Origin: Pseudomonas asiatica
GTDB lineage: Bacteria; Pseudomonadota; Gammaproteobacteria; Pseudomonadales; Pseudomonadaceae
DNA: 64,000 nt
NCBI RefSeq assembly: GCF_040214835.1
Contig: NZ_CP157874.1
Coordinates: forward strand, 4,800,501 to 4,864,500
Reading direction: 5' to 3'
In this document: positions 37,541 through 51,221 of the stretch, in pieces
Layout of the letters: every line of letters begins with the position of its first letter
Position numbering within the stretch: position 1 is the first letter of the stretch
The notes under the pieces: model-generated
The model's input: only the letters and a program-made list of their open reading frames with translations
What the model was told of the DNA's origin: nothing
Database searches by the model: none
Made by a program: the position numbers and the translations under genes

Positions 37541-38485
37541 TCAGATCTCAGGCCAGAACGCCCGGATCCCGGCCACACCCTGTGCCCCCGCTTCCCAGGC
37601 CTGCTCGCGCTCACCCGGCCCTACCCCACCCAGCAGGTAGACCGGCTTGTTGAACCCGGCAATCAACCGCTGTGCCTCGTCCCACCCCAGCGGCACCGCC
37701 TCAGGGTGTGTCAGGGTTGCCTGCACCGGCGACAAGGTGACGAAGTCCACGCCCATCTGCTCCGCAAACGCCAGCTCTTCGGCACTGTGGCAGGACGCCG
37801 CCAGCCAGCGCTCCTTGGGGAACGGCCGGCCGTTGGCGGCATACTTGCGCAGTTGTGCAGCCGTCAGGTGCCAACCTGCGGCTGGGAAGTCACCCAGCCA
37901 CTCCAGCGGCCCCTTGAGCATCAACTGCGCCTTGCCCGCGCACAGGCCGACCGCATCCACCGCCACATCGCGGTACTTGGGGTCGTACATGTCCGGGGCA
38001 CGCAACTGGATCAGGCGAATGCCGCTGGCCACCGCCTTCTGGATGCCCTTGAGCATCTGCGGCACTTCCAGGCCATCGGGGGTGATCAGGTACTGGTCCG
38101 GCAGGCGCGCGGCTGCAACGATCGGTTTATTGGCCTCGGGGAATTCGTACTGGGGCAAATCACGTGGGGCAACCCATTCCAGCGGCTGACCCTCGGCGCC
38201 ATGCGGCTCGCCGGTGAACGCCTCGACTTCGCGCACGTCCAGCAGCACCTGCTTGTCCGGGTAGTCGTGGCTGACCTTGATCAGTGCGCGCGAACGGCTT
38301 ACCTCGATGCCCAGCTCCTCGCGCAGCTCGCGGGCCAGCGCCGCCTCGACGCCCTCACCCTCTTCCACCTTGCCGCCCGGGAATTCCCACAGGCCGCCCT
38401 GGTGCTGGGTATCGGCACGCCGTGCGATCAGAATGCGGCCGTCAGTACCACGAATGACAGCGGCTACAACATGAATCCGTTTCAC
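37541..38485 (-). CDS. Nudix hydrolase fused to a ThiE/TenI-like domain
   Basis: A 314-residue two-domain protein. The first 130 residues are a MutT-type Nudix hydrolase with the box GKVEEGEGVEAALARELREE (G at about 37), which cleaves oxidised nucleotides or related diphosphates. Residues about 140-314 are a thiamine-phosphate-synthase fold of TenI type (QLRAPDMYDPKY, TLSPVQATLTHP, YLLGGVGPGE). The Lys of the ThiE signature QLRxK is absent, so synthase activity is doubtful. The start is GTG at 38485, overlapping the GST stop as GTGA. It corresponds to P. aeruginosa PA4400. Confidence 0.9.
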   Translation of the reverse strand: MKRIHVVAAVIRGTDGRILIARRADTQHQGGLWEFPGGKVEEGEGVEAALARELREELGIEVSRSRALIKVSHDYPDKQVLLDVREVEAFTGEPHGAEGQPLEWVAPRDLPQYEFPEANKPIVAAARLPDQYLITPDGLEVPQMLKGIQKAVASGIRLIQLRAPDMYDPKYRDVAVDAVGLCAGKAQLMLKGPLEWLGDFPAAGWHLTAAQLRKYAANGRPFPKERWLAASCHSAEELAFAEQMGVDFVTLSPVQATLTHPEAVPLGWDEAQRLIAGFNKPVYLLGGVGPGEREQAWEAGAQGVAGIRAFWPEI

Positions 38486-39114
38486 CCTTCACGCTCCGCC
38501 AGGCCAGCCTGCTGCCAGGCCTGGAAGGCCGGCCACTGGTAAATGGTTTCGATATAGGCCGCCGCCTCCGCAGGCACTTCCACGCGGTAGGTGCGCAGGC
38601 GTACGGCCACCGGGGCGAAGAAGGCATCGGCCAGGCTCGGCTTGCCGAACAGGAACGGGCCGCTGTCCTTGGCCACCAGGCGGCATTCGGACCACAGTGC
38701 AACGATACGGTCGATATCGATTTGAACCTCCAGCGGCACGCTGTCCAGCGCCTGGTCGCGCGACAGGTCGAACGGCATGGCACCGCGCAGGGCGAAGAAG
38801 CCGCTGTGCATCTGCGCGCAGGCCGAACGGGCCTGGGCCCGGGCCGCCACGTCGGCAGGCCACAGCTGGGCGTCGGGGTGGCGTTCGTTGAGGTATTCGG
38901 CAATGGCCAGCGAGTCGGCGATGACACCGTGCTCGGTCTTGAGCAGCGGTACCTTGCCGGTGGCAGAGAAGGCGAGGATGCGCTGACGGGTGTCAGGCTG
39001 GTTGAGTTTGATCAGTGTTTCTTCGTAAGGCACGCCAGCCAGCTCGAGGGCCAGGGCGCCACGCAGCGACCAGGAGGAATACAGCTTGTCGCCGATGATC
39101 AGGTGATAGCTCAT
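38482..39114 (-). CDS. Glutathione S-transferase family protein
   Basis: A 210-residue protein with the thioredoxin-like N-terminal domain (YHLIIGDKLYSSWSLRGAL), where SSWS provides the catalytic Ser as in zeta and YfcF-like types, and KVPLLKTEHGVIADSLAIAEYL carries the cis-Pro and glutathione-binding Asp-Ser. An all-helical second domain follows. Substrate unknown. It is translationally coupled to the Nudix-TenI gene by a 4-base overlap. The start at 39114 is the first after the REP doublet; an upstream ATG lies inside the repeat. Confidence 0.88.
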   Translation of the reverse strand: MSYHLIIGDKLYSSWSLRGALALELAGVPYEETLIKLNQPDTRQRILAFSATGKVPLLKTEHGVIADSLAIAEYLNERHPDAQLWPADVAARAQARSACAQMHSGFFALRGAMPFDLSRDQALDSVPLEVQIDIDRIVALWSECRLVAKDSGPFLFGKPSLADAFFAPVAVRLRTYRVEVPAEAAAYIETIYQWPAFQAWQQAGLAEREG

Positions 39115-39141
39115 GGTTCGGCTCCATCGTTTTGGATTTTT

Positions 39142-39248
39142 TGGGGCTGCCTTGCAGCCCATCGCGACACAAGGCCGCTCCTACACGTACAGCATGGACC
39201 CCTTGTAGGAGCGGCCTTGTGTCGCGATGGGCCGCAACGCGGCCCCAA
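39142..39248. repeat. REP doublet, CGCGACACAAGG family
   Basis: An inverted pair between the argJ stop and the GST start, leaving only 5 bases to the argJ stop. Confidence 0.92.
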
Positions 39249-39253
39249 TTACA

Positions 39254-40471
39254 TCAGGTACGGTACTCGGCGTTGATCTTCACGTACTCGTGGGACAGGT
39301 CGGTGGTCCAGATGGTTTCGCTGCACTGGCCACGGCCCAGCTCGATGCGGATGGTGATCTCTTCCTGGGCCATTACCTTGGCGCCCTGGTCTTCGGTGTA
39401 GCTCGGGCTGCGGCCGCCTTTGCTGGCAATGCACACGCTGTCCAGGTACACATCGATCAGGCTCACATCCAGCTCCGGTACACCGGCACGGCCAACGGCA
39501 GCGAGGATACGGCCCCAGTTGGGGTCGGAAGCGAACAGCGCAGTCTTGATCAGCGGCGAGTGGGCCACGGCGTAGCCGACGTCCAGGCACTCCTGGTGGT
39601 TGCCACCGCCGTTGACCTGCACGGTAACGAACTTGGTGGCGCCTTCGCCGTCACGGACGATGGCCTGGGCCACCTCCATGCACACTTCGAACACCGCCTT
39701 CTTCAGCGCTTCGAACAATGCGCCGCTGGCCTCGGTGACTTCCGGCAGGTTGGCCTTGCCGGTGGCGATCAGCATGCAGCAGTCGTTGGTCGAGGTGTCG
39801 CCATCGATGGTGATGCGGTTGAACGACTTGTTGGCGCCGTCCAGCATCAGGTCCTTGAGTACCGCTGGGGCAACCTTGGCGTCGGTGGCGATGTAGCCGA
39901 GCATGGTAGCCATGTTCGGGCGAATCATGCCTGCACCTTTGCTGATGCCGGTGACGGTAACGGTCACGCCATCGTGCTGGAACTGGCGGCTGGCGCCCTT
40001 GGGCAGGGTGTCGGTGGTCATGATGCCGGTGGCGGCTTCAGCCCAGTGGTTTTCCGACAGGTTGTCGAGGGCGGCCTGCAGCGCGCCTTCGATCTTCTCG
40101 ACTGGCAGCGGCTCGCCGATTACGCCGGTGGAGAACGGCAGTACCGACTCGGCCGGTACGCCAGCCAGTTCGGCCAGCTTGGCGCAGGTGCGCTCGGCGG
40201 CGGCCAGGCCTGGCGCGCCGGTGCCGGCGTTGGCGTTACCGGTGTTGGTCAGCAGGTAGCGCACGGTGCCCTGCACACGCTGCTTGGACAGGATCACCGG
40301 CGCTGCGCAGAAGGCGTTGAGGGTGAACACGCCAGCCACGCTGGAGCCTTCGGCGCAGCGCATGACCACCACATCCTTGCGCCCCGGGCGCTTGATGCCG
40401 GCAGAAGCGATGCCGAGTTCAAAACCCGGAACCGGGTGCAGGGTGGGCAAAGGACCAAGACCAACAGCCAT
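39254..40471 (-). CDS. argJ: Bifunctional ornithine acetyltransferase / N-acetylglutamate synthase
   Basis: A 405-residue enzyme of arginine biosynthesis that recycles the acetyl group from acetylornithine to glutamate. It cleaves itself at the Ala-Thr bond of the [17 protein letters not shown] segment to make alpha and beta chains, with the Thr as nucleophile. Start [19 protein letters not shown] and end [13 protein letters not shown] are standard. The ATG at 40471 is chosen because upstream in-frame residues come from a REP element. Confidence 0.97.
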   Translation of the reverse strand: MAVGLGPLPTLHPVPGFELGIASAGIKRPGRKDVVVMRCAEGSSVAGVFTLNAFCAAPVILSKQRVQGTVRYLLTNTGNANAGTGAPGLAAAERTCAKLAELAGVPAESVLPFSTGVIGEPLPVEKIEGALQAALDNLSENHWAEAATGIMTTDTLPKGASRQFQHDGVTVTVTGISKGAGMIRPNMATMLGYIATDAKVAPAVLKDLMLDGANKSFNRITIDGDTSTNDCCMLIATGKANLPEVTEASGALFEALKKAVFEVCMEVAQAIVRDGEGATKFVTVQVNGGGNHQECLDVGYAVAHSPLIKTALFASDPNWGRILAAVGRAGVPELDVSLIDVYLDSVCIASKGGRSPSYTEDQGAKVMAQEEITIRIELGRGQCSETIWTTDLSHEYVKINAEYRT

Positions 40472-40508
40472 TAGAGCGCTCCTAGAAAATACGGTTGAAT
40501 TGCAAAAA

Positions 40509-40614
40509 GCGGGGCCGCTTCGCGCCCCATCGCGACACAAGGCCGCTCCTACAAGAGTACTGCGATTCCTGTAGGAGCGGCCTTGTGTCACGACAGGGCC
40601 GCAAAGCGGCCCCA
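40509..40614. repeat. REP doublet, CGCGACACAAGG family
   Basis: An inverted pair between the secA stop and the argJ start. The right unit has TGTCACGA instead of TGTCGCGA. Confidence 0.92.
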
Positions 40615-40625
40615 TTCAGGTCAGA

Positions 40626-43361
40626 TCACTCGATCTGCCCGTGGCAATGCTTGAACTTCTTGCCCGAACCACACCAGCACGGCTCGTTGCGGCCCAGCTT
40701 CTGCTCGTTGCGCACCGGTGCCGAGGCAACGGCCACTTCGGCGCCCTCCTCGTTCAGTTGCTCGCTTTCCAGGCCCGGGGCAGCGGCATGCTGGAACTGC
40801 ATGCGGCTGGCCAGTTCCTCGGCCTCGCGGCGCAGGCGGGCTTCCTCTTCGACCGGGTCTTCGCGGCGTACCTGAACGTGCGACAGCACACGGATGGTGT
40901 CGCGCTTGATCGACTCGAGCAGCTCCTGGAACAGGCTGAAGGATTCGCGCTTGTACTCCTGCTTCGGGTTCTTCTGCGCATAACCACGCAGGTGGATACC
41001 GTGACGCAGGTGGTCCATGGTCGACAGGTGGTCCTTCCACAGGTCATCCAGCACGCGCAGCAGGATCTGCTTCTCGAAGGTACGCAGGGCTTCCATACCG
41101 GCCTGGTCTTCCTTCTCGGTGTACGCGGTGGTGATTTCGTTCAGCAGCTTCTCGCGCAGGGTCTCTTCGTAGAGGTGATCGTCCTCGTCGAGCCACTGCT
41201 GGATCGGCAGCTTCATGGCGAAATCGCTGGCAAGCGAAGCTTCCAGACCGGCCACGTCCCACTGCTCTGGCAGCGACTGCGGCGGAATGTGCTGGCTGAT
41301 GGTAGCGTCCAGTACTTCCTTGCGGAATTCGACGATGGTGTCGCCAATGTTCTCGGCGGCCAGCAGGCTGTTGCGCATGTGGTAGATCACCTTGCGCTGC
41401 TCGTTGGCCACGTCGTCGTATTCCAGCAACTGCTTGCGGATGTCGAAGTTGCGGCCTTCGACCTTGCGCTGGGCCTTCTCGATGGCGTTGGTGACCATGC
41501 GGTGCTCGATGGCCTCGCCGGACTGCATGCCCAGCGCCTTCATGAAGTTCTTCACCCGGTCAGAGGCGAAGATACGCATCAGGCTGTCTTCCAGCGACAG
41601 GTAGAAGCGGCTGGAGCCCGGGTCGCCCTGACGGCCGGAACGGCCACGCAGCTGGTTGTCGATACGGCGCGATTCGTGGCGCTCGGAAGCGATCACGTGC
41701 AGGCCACCCGTCTCGATCACCTGCTGGTGACGCTTCTGCCAGTCGGCCTTGATCTGGGCGATCTGCTCGGCGGTCGGGTTTTCCAGGGCAGCCACTTCGG
41801 CTTCCCAGTTACCGCCCAGCAGGATGTCGGTACCACGGCCGGCCATGTTGGTGGCGATGGTCAGGGCACCTGGCGCACCTGCTTGCGCGATGATCTCGGC
41901 TTCCTTCTCGTGGTACTTGGCGTTGAGCACCTTGTGGTCGATACCTTCCTTCTTCAGGAGGTTGGACATGTGCTCGGAGGTTTCGATGGTCGCAGTACCC
42001 ACCAGCACCGGGCGGCCCTGCTTCATGCTTTCCTTGATGTCGGCGATGATCGCGGCGTATTTCTCGTCGGCGGTCAGGTACACCAGGTCGTTGAAGTCTT
42101 TACGCGCCAACGGCTTGTTCGGCGGAATGACCATCACGTTGAGCCCGTAGATCGACTGGAACTCGAACGCTTCGGTGTCGGCGGTACCGGTCATGCCGGA
42201 CAGCTTGGTGTACAGGCGGAAGTAGTTCTGGAAGGTGGTCGAAGCCAGGGTCTGGCTCTCGGCCTGGATGTTCAGGTTCTCTTTGGCTTCAATGGCCTGG
42301 TGCAGGCCTTCGGACAGACGACGGCCCGGCATGGTACGGCCGGTGTGCTCGTCGATCAGCAGGACCTGGCCGTCCTGGACGATGTATTCGATGTTGCGGT
42401 GGAACAGCTTGTGCGCGCGCAGGCCGGCGTAGACGTGGGTCAGCAGGCTCAGGTTATGCGCCGAGTACAGGCTCTCGCCCTCGGCCAGCAGGCCGGACTG
42501 GGTGAGCATCTCTTCGATGAACTGGTGACCGGCTTCGTTCAGCTCGACCTGACGGCTCTTCTCGTCGATGGTGAAGTGGCCTTCCTGGGTGACCTGGCCT
42601 TCGACCTCTTCGATGTGCTGGGTAAGGCGCGGGATCAGACGGTTGATCTCGATGTACAGCTTGGAGCTGTCCTCGGCCTGACCGGAGATGATCAGCGGGG
42701 TACGCGCTTCGTCGATGAGGATGGAGTCGACTTCGTCGATCACGGCGAAGTTCAGTTCACGCTGGAACTTCTCGTCCTGGCTGAACGCCATGTTGTCGCG
42801 CAGGTAGTCGAAACCGAATTCGTTGTTGGTGCCGTAGGTGATGTCGGACGCGTAGGCGGCGCGCTTTTCTTCCGGCGGCTGGAAGGCCGAGACGATGCCG
42901 ACCGACAGGCCGAGGAACTCGTACAGCGGGCGCATCCAGTTGGCGTCGCGGCGGGCCAGGTAGTCGTTGACGGTGACCACGTGCACGCCCTTGCCGGACA
43001 ATGCGTTGAGGTACACGGCCAGGGTACCGACCAAGGTCTTGCCTTCACCGGTACGCATTTCTGCGATCATGCCCTCGTGCAGGGTCATGCCACCGATCAG
43101 CTGCACGTCGAAGTGGCGCATGCCCATCACGCGCTTGCCGGCCTCACGGGCCACGGCGAAGGCTTCAGGCAGCAACTGGTCCAGTGTCTCGCCTTTGGCC
43201 AGGCGCTCCTTGAACTCTGCGGTCTTGCCCCGCAGTTGCTCGTCGGAGAGGGCCACCATCTTCTCTTCGAGAGCATTGACGATGTTCACCGTCTTGAGCA
43301 TGCGTTTGACTTCACGCTCGTTCTTGCTTCCAAAAAGTTTCTTTAACAAAGGCGCAAACAT
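40626..43361 (-). CDS. secA: Preprotein translocase ATPase SecA
   Basis: A 911-residue motor protein that drives secretory proteins through SecYEG. Walker A is [10 protein letters not shown] near residue 103, Walker B is [18 protein letters not shown] near 208, and helicase motif [14 protein letters not shown] follows. The C-terminus has the zinc-binding SEC-C motif [15 protein letters not shown], which binds SecB. Start [16 protein letters not shown] is typical. Between its start and dciA lie 390 bases holding a REP doublet and the divergent promoters, with no further gene. Confidence 0.99.
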   Translation of the reverse strand: MFAPLLKKLFGSKNEREVKRMLKTVNIVNALEEKMVALSDEQLRGKTAEFKERLAKGETLDQLLPEAFAVAREAGKRVMGMRHFDVQLIGGMTLHEGMIAEMRTGEGKTLVGTLAVYLNALSGKGVHVVTVNDYLARRDANWMRPLYEFLGLSVGIVSAFQPPEEKRAAYASDITYGTNNEFGFDYLRDNMAFSQDEKFQRELNFAVIDEVDSILIDEARTPLIISGQAEDSSKLYIEINRLIPRLTQHIEEVEGQVTQEGHFTIDEKSRQVELNEAGHQFIEEMLTQSGLLAEGESLYSAHNLSLLTHVYAGLRAHKLFHRNIEYIVQDGQVLLIDEHTGRTMPGRRLSEGLHQAIEAKENLNIQAESQTLASTTFQNYFRLYTKLSGMTGTADTEAFEFQSIYGLNVMVIPPNKPLARKDFNDLVYLTADEKYAAIIADIKESMKQGRPVLVGTATIETSEHMSNLLKKEGIDHKVLNAKYHEKEAEIIAQAGAPGALTIATNMAGRGTDILLGGNWEAEVAALENPTAEQIAQIKADWQKRHQQVIETGGLHVIASERHESRRIDNQLRGRSGRQGDPGSSRFYLSLEDSLMRIFASDRVKNFMKALGMQSGEAIEHRMVTNAIEKAQRKVEGRNFDIRKQLLEYDDVANEQRKVIYHMRNSLLAAENIGDTIVEFRKEVLDATISQHIPPQSLPEQWDVAGLEASLASDFAMKLPIQQWLDEDDHLYEETLREKLLNEITTAYTEKEDQAGMEALRTFEKQILLRVLDDLWKDHLSTMDHLRHGIHLRGYAQKNPKQEYKRESFSLFQELLESIKRDTIRVLSHVQVRREDPVEEEARLRREAEELASRMQFQHAAAPGLESEQLNEEGAEVAVASAPVRNEQKLGRNEPCWCGSGKKFKHCHGQIE

Positions 43362-43597
43362 ATCGGCAGGATCTTCCACACGTAGGGATGGAGGGCGGCC
43401 CCATGAGTCGCCCGTGCAGCCCTGAGGCCGCATGCGAACGAGCATTCTACCCGGAAACGATGGTGAGGAAAGTGGTGGATTTCCACGATGCTTGTACAGC
43501 GTTTTGGCGGGGGCTTGTTTTAGATAGGGGCATTTTCCCTGAGTTCAAGGTTCGGGAAGATGAAACGTATCGAGAATGAGTCTTGTCTTTTGTTATC

Positions 43598-43704
43598 TGT
43601 GCCGGCCTCTTCGCGGGTAAACCCGCTCCCACAGGATCACCTACATATCAAGGTCAGTGCCGTACCTGTGGGAGCGGGTTCACCCGCGAAGAGGCCAGTG
43701 CAGG
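43598..43704. repeat. REP doublet, CCTCTTCGCGGGT family
   Basis: An inverted pair in the divergent gap 43362-43751. Apart from it I see no open reading frame or hairpin in that stretch. Confidence 0.92.
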
Positions 43705-43751
43705 CTATAGAGATGTTAGACTGCGGACCATGTAACCTCATGCGTACCCCC

Positions 43752-44207
43752 ATGGCCTACAAACCCTCTCCCGCCCAGCCGCCCTCGGCCCTGCTCCGCC
43801 AGGTCCGCCCGCTGCGCCTGCTGCTGAACCAGGCCGAACGCCTGGAGCACCTGCAGCGCCTGCTGGAAAGCCAGCTGCAACCAGCCGCCCGCGAGCACTG
43901 CCATGTGGCGTCGTGGCGCGACGGCACATTGTTGCTGGTGGTAACCGACGGCCACTGGGCAACCCGCCTGCGCTATCAGCAGAAACGCCTGATGTCGGCA
44001 TTACAAGCCATGGAGGCATTCGCCAATCTCAGGCGCATCCTGTACAAGGTCCAGCCCCCGCTGGTGCCAGCCAAGCGTGGTGGCCATGCTGCGGAACTGT
44101 CCAATAACGCAGCCGAGAGCCTGCGCGATACCGCCGAGGGCATCACTGACCCCAAGCTGCGTGCAGCACTGGAAAGGCTGGCAGCTCACGCCCAGGACAA
44201 GCGCTGA
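43752..44207 (+). CDS. dciA: DciA-type helicase-associated protein (DUF721)
   Basis: A 151-residue DUF721 protein. DciA is the ancestral loader or regulator of replicative helicase DnaB in bacteria that lack the E. coli DnaC. The KH-like N-terminal domain contains LESQLQPAAREHCHVASWRD and TDGHWATRLRYQQKRL. The C-terminus is flexible and rich in Ala and Lys. It lies divergent from secA and convergent with lpxC, as in other Pseudomonas. ATG at 43752 is preferred; the ATG at 43740 would add four residues. Confidence 0.84.
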   Translation: MAYKPSPAQPPSALLRQVRPLRLLLNQAERLEHLQRLLESQLQPAAREHCHVASWRDGTLLLVVTDGHWATRLRYQQKRLMSALQAMEAFANLRRILYKVQPPLVPAKRGGHAAELSNNAAESLRDTAEGITDPKLRAALERLAAHAQDKR

Positions 44208-44221
44208 CACCTTCGGGACTG

Positions 44222-44322
44222 CTGCGCAATCCATTCGCGGGCACGCCCGCTCCCACAGGTACTGCGCCGCTCCAGAGGCAGTGAGCACCTTGTGGGAGCG
44301 GGCGTGCCCGCGAATGGCCGGA
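44222..44322. repeat. REP doublet, CGCGGGCACGCCCG variant
   Basis: An inverted pair of the second REP family with the stem changed to GGGC/GCCC in both units. It lies between the convergent dciA and lpxC genes. It is the last REP before the division cluster. Confidence 0.9.
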
Positions 44323-44352
44323 CCTGCCCGGCAAAATGCGTCAGCCATAAAA

Positions 44353-44374
44353 AAGGCCACCCGAAGGTGGCCTT
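44353..44374 (-). terminator. Terminator of lpxC
   Basis: AAGGCCACC and GGTGGCCTT pair around CGAA and are followed on the minus strand by TTTT. It lies 23 bases after the lpxC stop and may also end dciA transcription. Confidence 0.88.
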
Positions 44375-44397
44375 AATGAACTAGAGAGTGTTCGAAC

Positions 44398-45345
<948 letters not shown>

Positions 45346-45421
45346 TCAACAAAGGCTGGGGATGATAACAGACCCAACCTTTGATGAATACCAATCACCT
45401 TTATACCCCTGATAAATTCCA

Positions 45422-46618
45422 TTAATCAGCCTGACGACGCAGGAATGCCGGGATATCGAGGTAGTCCAGGTCATCCTGAGGGTTCAGTTTAGCGGCTGCA
45501 GCAGCACCTGCATGGGCCTGGTTGCGCATTACGGTCGGGCGCTCCAGGTCACGGTAGTTGACCGCAGGCTGCTCCTGGCGAACCGGCGCCGGGTTGGAAG
45601 CCTCGTACACCTGCTGGGCAGTCTGCAGGGTGTTGTCGACCACCTTCACAGGCTTCTCGATGCGCGCGCCCAGGCCGGTGGCCACTACGGTCACGTGCAG
45701 CTCGTCACGCATGTCCGGGTCGATCACGGTGCCGACCTTGACCATGGCGTGGTCGGAGGCGAAGGCTTCGATGATGCTACCCACGTCGGAGTACTCGCCC
45801 AGCGACAGGTCAGGGCCTGCGGTGATGTTCACCAGGATGCCGCGGGCGCCCTGCAGGTTGACGTCTTCCAGCAGCGGGTTGCGGATCGCTGCCTCGGTGG
45901 CTTCACGGGCACGGTTCGGGCCGCTGGCGCAGCCAGTACCCATCATGGCCATGCCCATTTCACCCATCACGGTACGCACGTCGGCGAAGTCGACGTTGAT
46001 CATGCCCGGGCGCTTGATGATATCGGAGATACCGCGCACGGCACCGGCCAGTACGTCGTCGGCCTTGGCGAAGGCGGACAGCAGGCTGGCATCCTTGCCC
46101 AGGATGGTCAGCAGCTTCTCGTTGGGGATGGTGATCAACGAGTCGACGCTTTCGGCCAGCATGCGGATGCCTTCATCGGCGATCTGCATGCGCTTGCGGC
46201 CTTCGAACGGGAACGGACGGGTCACCACGGCAACGGTGAGAATGCCCATTTCCTTGGCCACTTCGGCGATGATCGGCGCTGCACCGGTACCGGTACCGCC
46301 GCCCATGCCAGTGGTGATGAACACCATGTTGGTGCCCTGCAGCACTTCAGCGATGCGCTCACGGTCTTCCAGCGCGGCCTGGCGGCCGACTTCCGGATTG
46401 GCACCGGCACCCAGGCCCTTGGTCACGCCAGTGCCCAATTGCAGGATGGTGCGCGCGCCGATGTTCTTCAGCGCCTGAGCATCGGTGTTGGCGCAGATGA
46501 ATTCCACGCCTTCGATGCTGCTCTTGACCATGTGGTTGACGGCGTTGCCGCCACCACCGCCAACACCGATCACTTTGATGACCGGGCTTTGCGGGACGTT
46601 GTCTACGAGCTCGAACAT
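45422..46618 (-). CDS. ftsZ: Cell division GTPase FtsZ
   Basis: A 398-residue tubulin homologue that forms the Z ring. The GTP-binding tubulin signature GMGGGTGTGAAP is at about 104-115. The synergy loop NVDFADVRTVM is present. The conserved C-terminal peptide DYLDIPAFLRRQAD binds FtsA and ZipA. It lies 55 bases downstream of ftsA on the minus strand. GGAGAG precedes the ATG. Confidence 0.99.
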   Translation of the reverse strand: MFELVDNVPQSPVIKVIGVGGGGGNAVNHMVKSSIEGVEFICANTDAQALKNIGARTILQLGTGVTKGLGAGANPEVGRQAALEDRERIAEVLQGTNMVFITTGMGGGTGTGAAPIIAEVAKEMGILTVAVVTRPFPFEGRKRMQIADEGIRMLAESVDSLITIPNEKLLTILGKDASLLSAFAKADDVLAGAVRGISDIIKRPGMINVDFADVRTVMGEMGMAMMGTGCASGPNRAREATEAAIRNPLLEDVNLQGARGILVNITAGPDLSLGEYSDVGSIIEAFASDHAMVKVGTVIDPDMRDELHVTVVATGLGARIEKPVKVVDNTLQTAQQVYEASNPAPVRQEQPAVNYRDLERPTVMRNQAHAGAAAAAKLNPQDDLDYLDIPAFLRRQAD

Positions 46619-46673
46619 TTTCCCTCTCCTTACAGTTCTCTAGTTGTCGCGCCTACCACTACTGCTTTGAAAC

Positions 46674-47930
46674 TTAGAAATTGCCCTGGACCCAGCGTTT
46701 GAAGCGTTCAAGCACTGGAGCCTTCGGTTCATCGCCATAGCTGTTGTTGCTGCTGTTACCGGTCAGGGGCAGGTCTTCGGTCTGCTTCTGCAGGCCGTAG
46801 GTGAGCAAGCCCACGCCGGTGGAATAGATCGGGTTGCGAACCACGTCGCTAAGCCCCCGAACGCTGTGCGGCACGCCCAGGCGTACCGGCATGTGGAAGA
46901 TTTCCTCGGCCAGTTCCACGGCGCCTTCCATCTTCGCGGTGCCGCCGGTGAGGACGATGCCGGCCGGCACCAGGTCCTCGTAGCCGCTGCGGCGCAGTTC
47001 GGCCTGGATCAGGGTGAAGAGCTCGTCGTAACGTGGCTCCACCACCTCGGCCAGGGCCTGGCGCGACAGCTCGCGCGGTGGGCGATCACCCACGCTTGGC
47101 ACCTTGATGGTCTCGCCAGCGCCAGCCAGTTTGGCCAGGGCGCAGGCGTAGCGGATCTTGATTTCTTCGGCGTACTGGGTCGGGGTACGCAGGGCCATGG
47201 CGATGTCGTTGGTCACCTGGTCGCCGGCAATCGGGATCACCGCAGTGTGACGGATCGCGCCCTCGGTGAAGATGGCGATGTCGGTGGTGCCACCACCGAT
47301 GTCCACCAGGCACACGCCCAGCTCTTTTTCATCGTCGGTCAGCACCGAGTAGGCCGAGGCCAACTGCTCGAGGATGATGTCGTCGATTTCCAGGCCGCAG
47401 CGGCGTACGCATTTTTCGATGTTCTGCGCCGCGTTGACCGCGCAGGTGACCACGTGGACCTTGGCTTCCAGACGTACGCCAGACATGCCCAGCGGCTCGC
47501 GCACGCCTTCCTGGTTGTCGATCACGTAGTCCTGCGGCAGGGTGTGCAGCACGCGCTGGTCAGCCGGGATGGCAACGGCCTGGGCGGCGTCGAGTACGCG
47601 CTCCAGGTCGGCCAGGCTGACCTCGCGGTCGCGGATGGCGACGATGCCGTGGGAGTTCAGGCTGCGGATGTGGTTGCCGGCCACGCCGACGAAGGCCGAG
47701 TGGATGCGGCAGCCGGCCATCAGCTGCGCTTCTTCCACGGCGCGCTGGATCGACTGCACGGTGGACTCGATGTTCACCACCACGCCTTTTTTCAGGCCGC
47801 GGGACGGATGGGTACCGATCCCTACGATTTCCAGGGTGCCGTCCTCGCCCACTTCACCCACCAGCGCCACCACCTTGGAGGTGCCGATGTCCAGCCCGAC
47901 GATCATTTTGCCGCTATGCGCGTTTGCCAT
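46674..47930 (-). CDS. ftsA: Cell division protein FtsA
   Basis: A 418-residue actin-like ATPase that anchors FtsZ to the membrane. The phosphate-binding VGLDIGTSKVVALVGE lies at about residues 10-25 and CLVDIGGGTTDIAIF is the second phosphate motif. The C-terminal amphipathic helix VLERFKRWVQGNF is the membrane target. The ATG at 47930 gives the usual start MANAHSGKM. Next to ftsQ (14-base gap) and ftsZ. Confidence 0.98.
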   Translation of the reverse strand: MANAHSGKMIVGLDIGTSKVVALVGEVGEDGTLEIVGIGTHPSRGLKKGVVVNIESTVQSIQRAVEEAQLMAGCRIHSAFVGVAGNHIRSLNSHGIVAIRDREVSLADLERVLDAAQAVAIPADQRVLHTLPQDYVIDNQEGVREPLGMSGVRLEAKVHVVTCAVNAAQNIEKCVRRCGLEIDDIILEQLASAYSVLTDDEKELGVCLVDIGGGTTDIAIFTEGAIRHTAVIPIAGDQVTNDIAMALRTPTQYAEEIKIRYACALAKLAGAGETIKVPSVGDRPPRELSRQALAEVVEPRYDELFTLIQAELRRSGYEDLVPAGIVLTGGTAKMEGAVELAEEIFHMPVRLGVPHSVRGLSDVVRNPIYSTGVGLLTYGLQKQTEDLPLTGNSSNNSYGDEPKAPVLERFKRWVQGNF

Positions 47931-47944
47931 GGTCCTGCCTCTCT

Positions 47945-48814
47945 CTAATTCTTCGCAACGGCGGGTTGGGCCGTCGTCGGTGCAATCGGTTCCCGCCAAC
48001 CAACGGCAAGTCCGTTGGAATAACGCAGATCAATGCGGGCGATAGTGCTGATCTGGTCTTTGAGTGTCTTGTCGTAAATGGCAATGAAACGGCGCATCTT
48101 CTCCACCAGATGGTCGCGCCCCAGCAGCAGCTCGATGCCCGGCCCGGCGCTGCTCGCGCCCGTGGTCAGGAACCAGCTGCCTCGCTCGCGCAGCTCCAGG
48201 CGAGCGATGGAAAAGCCCAGGGGGCGCAGCATCTGGCTCAATACCTGATACTGCTGCATCACTTGTTGCTGAGCACGCTGCGGCCCGGCCAGCTGCGGCA
48301 GGTGTTCGTAGTTGGCCAGTTCGCGCGGGGTGAAGGCCTGGCCCTGGTTGTTGAGCAAGGCTTCGTCACCCCAGCGCGCCACCGGCAACTGTTCCTCCAG
48401 GCGGATCACCACCTCGTCGGGCCACACCCGGCGCACTTCGGCGTGGGCGATCCACGGCATCTGCTCGAGCTCTGCGCGCATCGCCGGCAGGTCGACACTG
48501 AAGAAGCTCGCTGCCACGTAGGGCGCGATACGCTGCTGCACCGACTGCTGGCTGATGTAGCTGAGGTCGCCCTGCACGTCGATCTTGGTGATCGGCCGGT
48601 CGGCGTACGGCATCAGGCGAATGGCGCCCTCGTAGGCGCCAAAACCGGCCGCCACAAGCAGCACCGGCCACAGCAGGCGCTTGAGACCACCCAGGCTTGG
48701 CCGCGGCAGGCGCGCCGATACGGGCTCGTCGGCCACCAGCCGGCTGGCACCACGCGGCACCGGCTTGCTACGGCCGGTAACGGGTTGCTGCTGACGTATC
48801 ATCGCGCCTTGCAT
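47945..48814 (-). CDS. ftsQ: Cell division protein FtsQ
   Basis: A 289-residue bitopic divisome protein that binds FtsB and FtsL in the periplasm. A cytosolic basic N-terminus precedes one membrane helix ([20 protein letters not shown]) at about residues 47-66. A POTRA domain ([20 protein letters not shown]) and the FtsQ beta domain follow. The ATG at 48814 is used; a second ATG at 48802 is possible. It stops 14 bases before the ftsA start. Confidence 0.96.
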   Translation of the reverse strand: MQGAMIRQQQPVTGRSKPVPRGASRLVADEPVSARLPRPSLGGLKRLLWPVLLVAAGFGAYEGAIRLMPYADRPITKIDVQGDLSYISQQSVQQRIAPYVAASFFSVDLPAMRAELEQMPWIAHAEVRRVWPDEVVIRLEEQLPVARWGDEALLNNQGQAFTPRELANYEHLPQLAGPQRAQQQVMQQYQVLSQMLRPLGFSIARLELRERGSWFLTTGASSAGPGIELLLGRDHLVEKMRRFIAIYDKTLKDQISTIARIDLRYSNGLAVGWREPIAPTTAQPAVAKN

Positions 48815-48819
48815 GGTTG

Positions 48820-51213
<2,394 letters not shown>

Positions 51214-51221
<8 letters not shown>

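Noticed and set aside
37541..38485. Nudix-TenI protein considered as two genes joined by a sequencing error
   Set aside because: The frame is open throughout, the linker is normal and the same fusion is known in P. aeruginosa.
40641..43346. 901-codon open frame on the plus strand opposite secA
   Set aside because: Its translation is Val/Leu/His/Gln-rich without any known domain and mirrors the third-position GC bias of secA. Similar long frames oppose bifA, groEL, murD-mraY and murE-ftsI. They are shadows.
43560..43751. Upstream in-frame extension of dciA
   Set aside because: The extra 64 codons translate the REP doublet and contain no conserved sequence.
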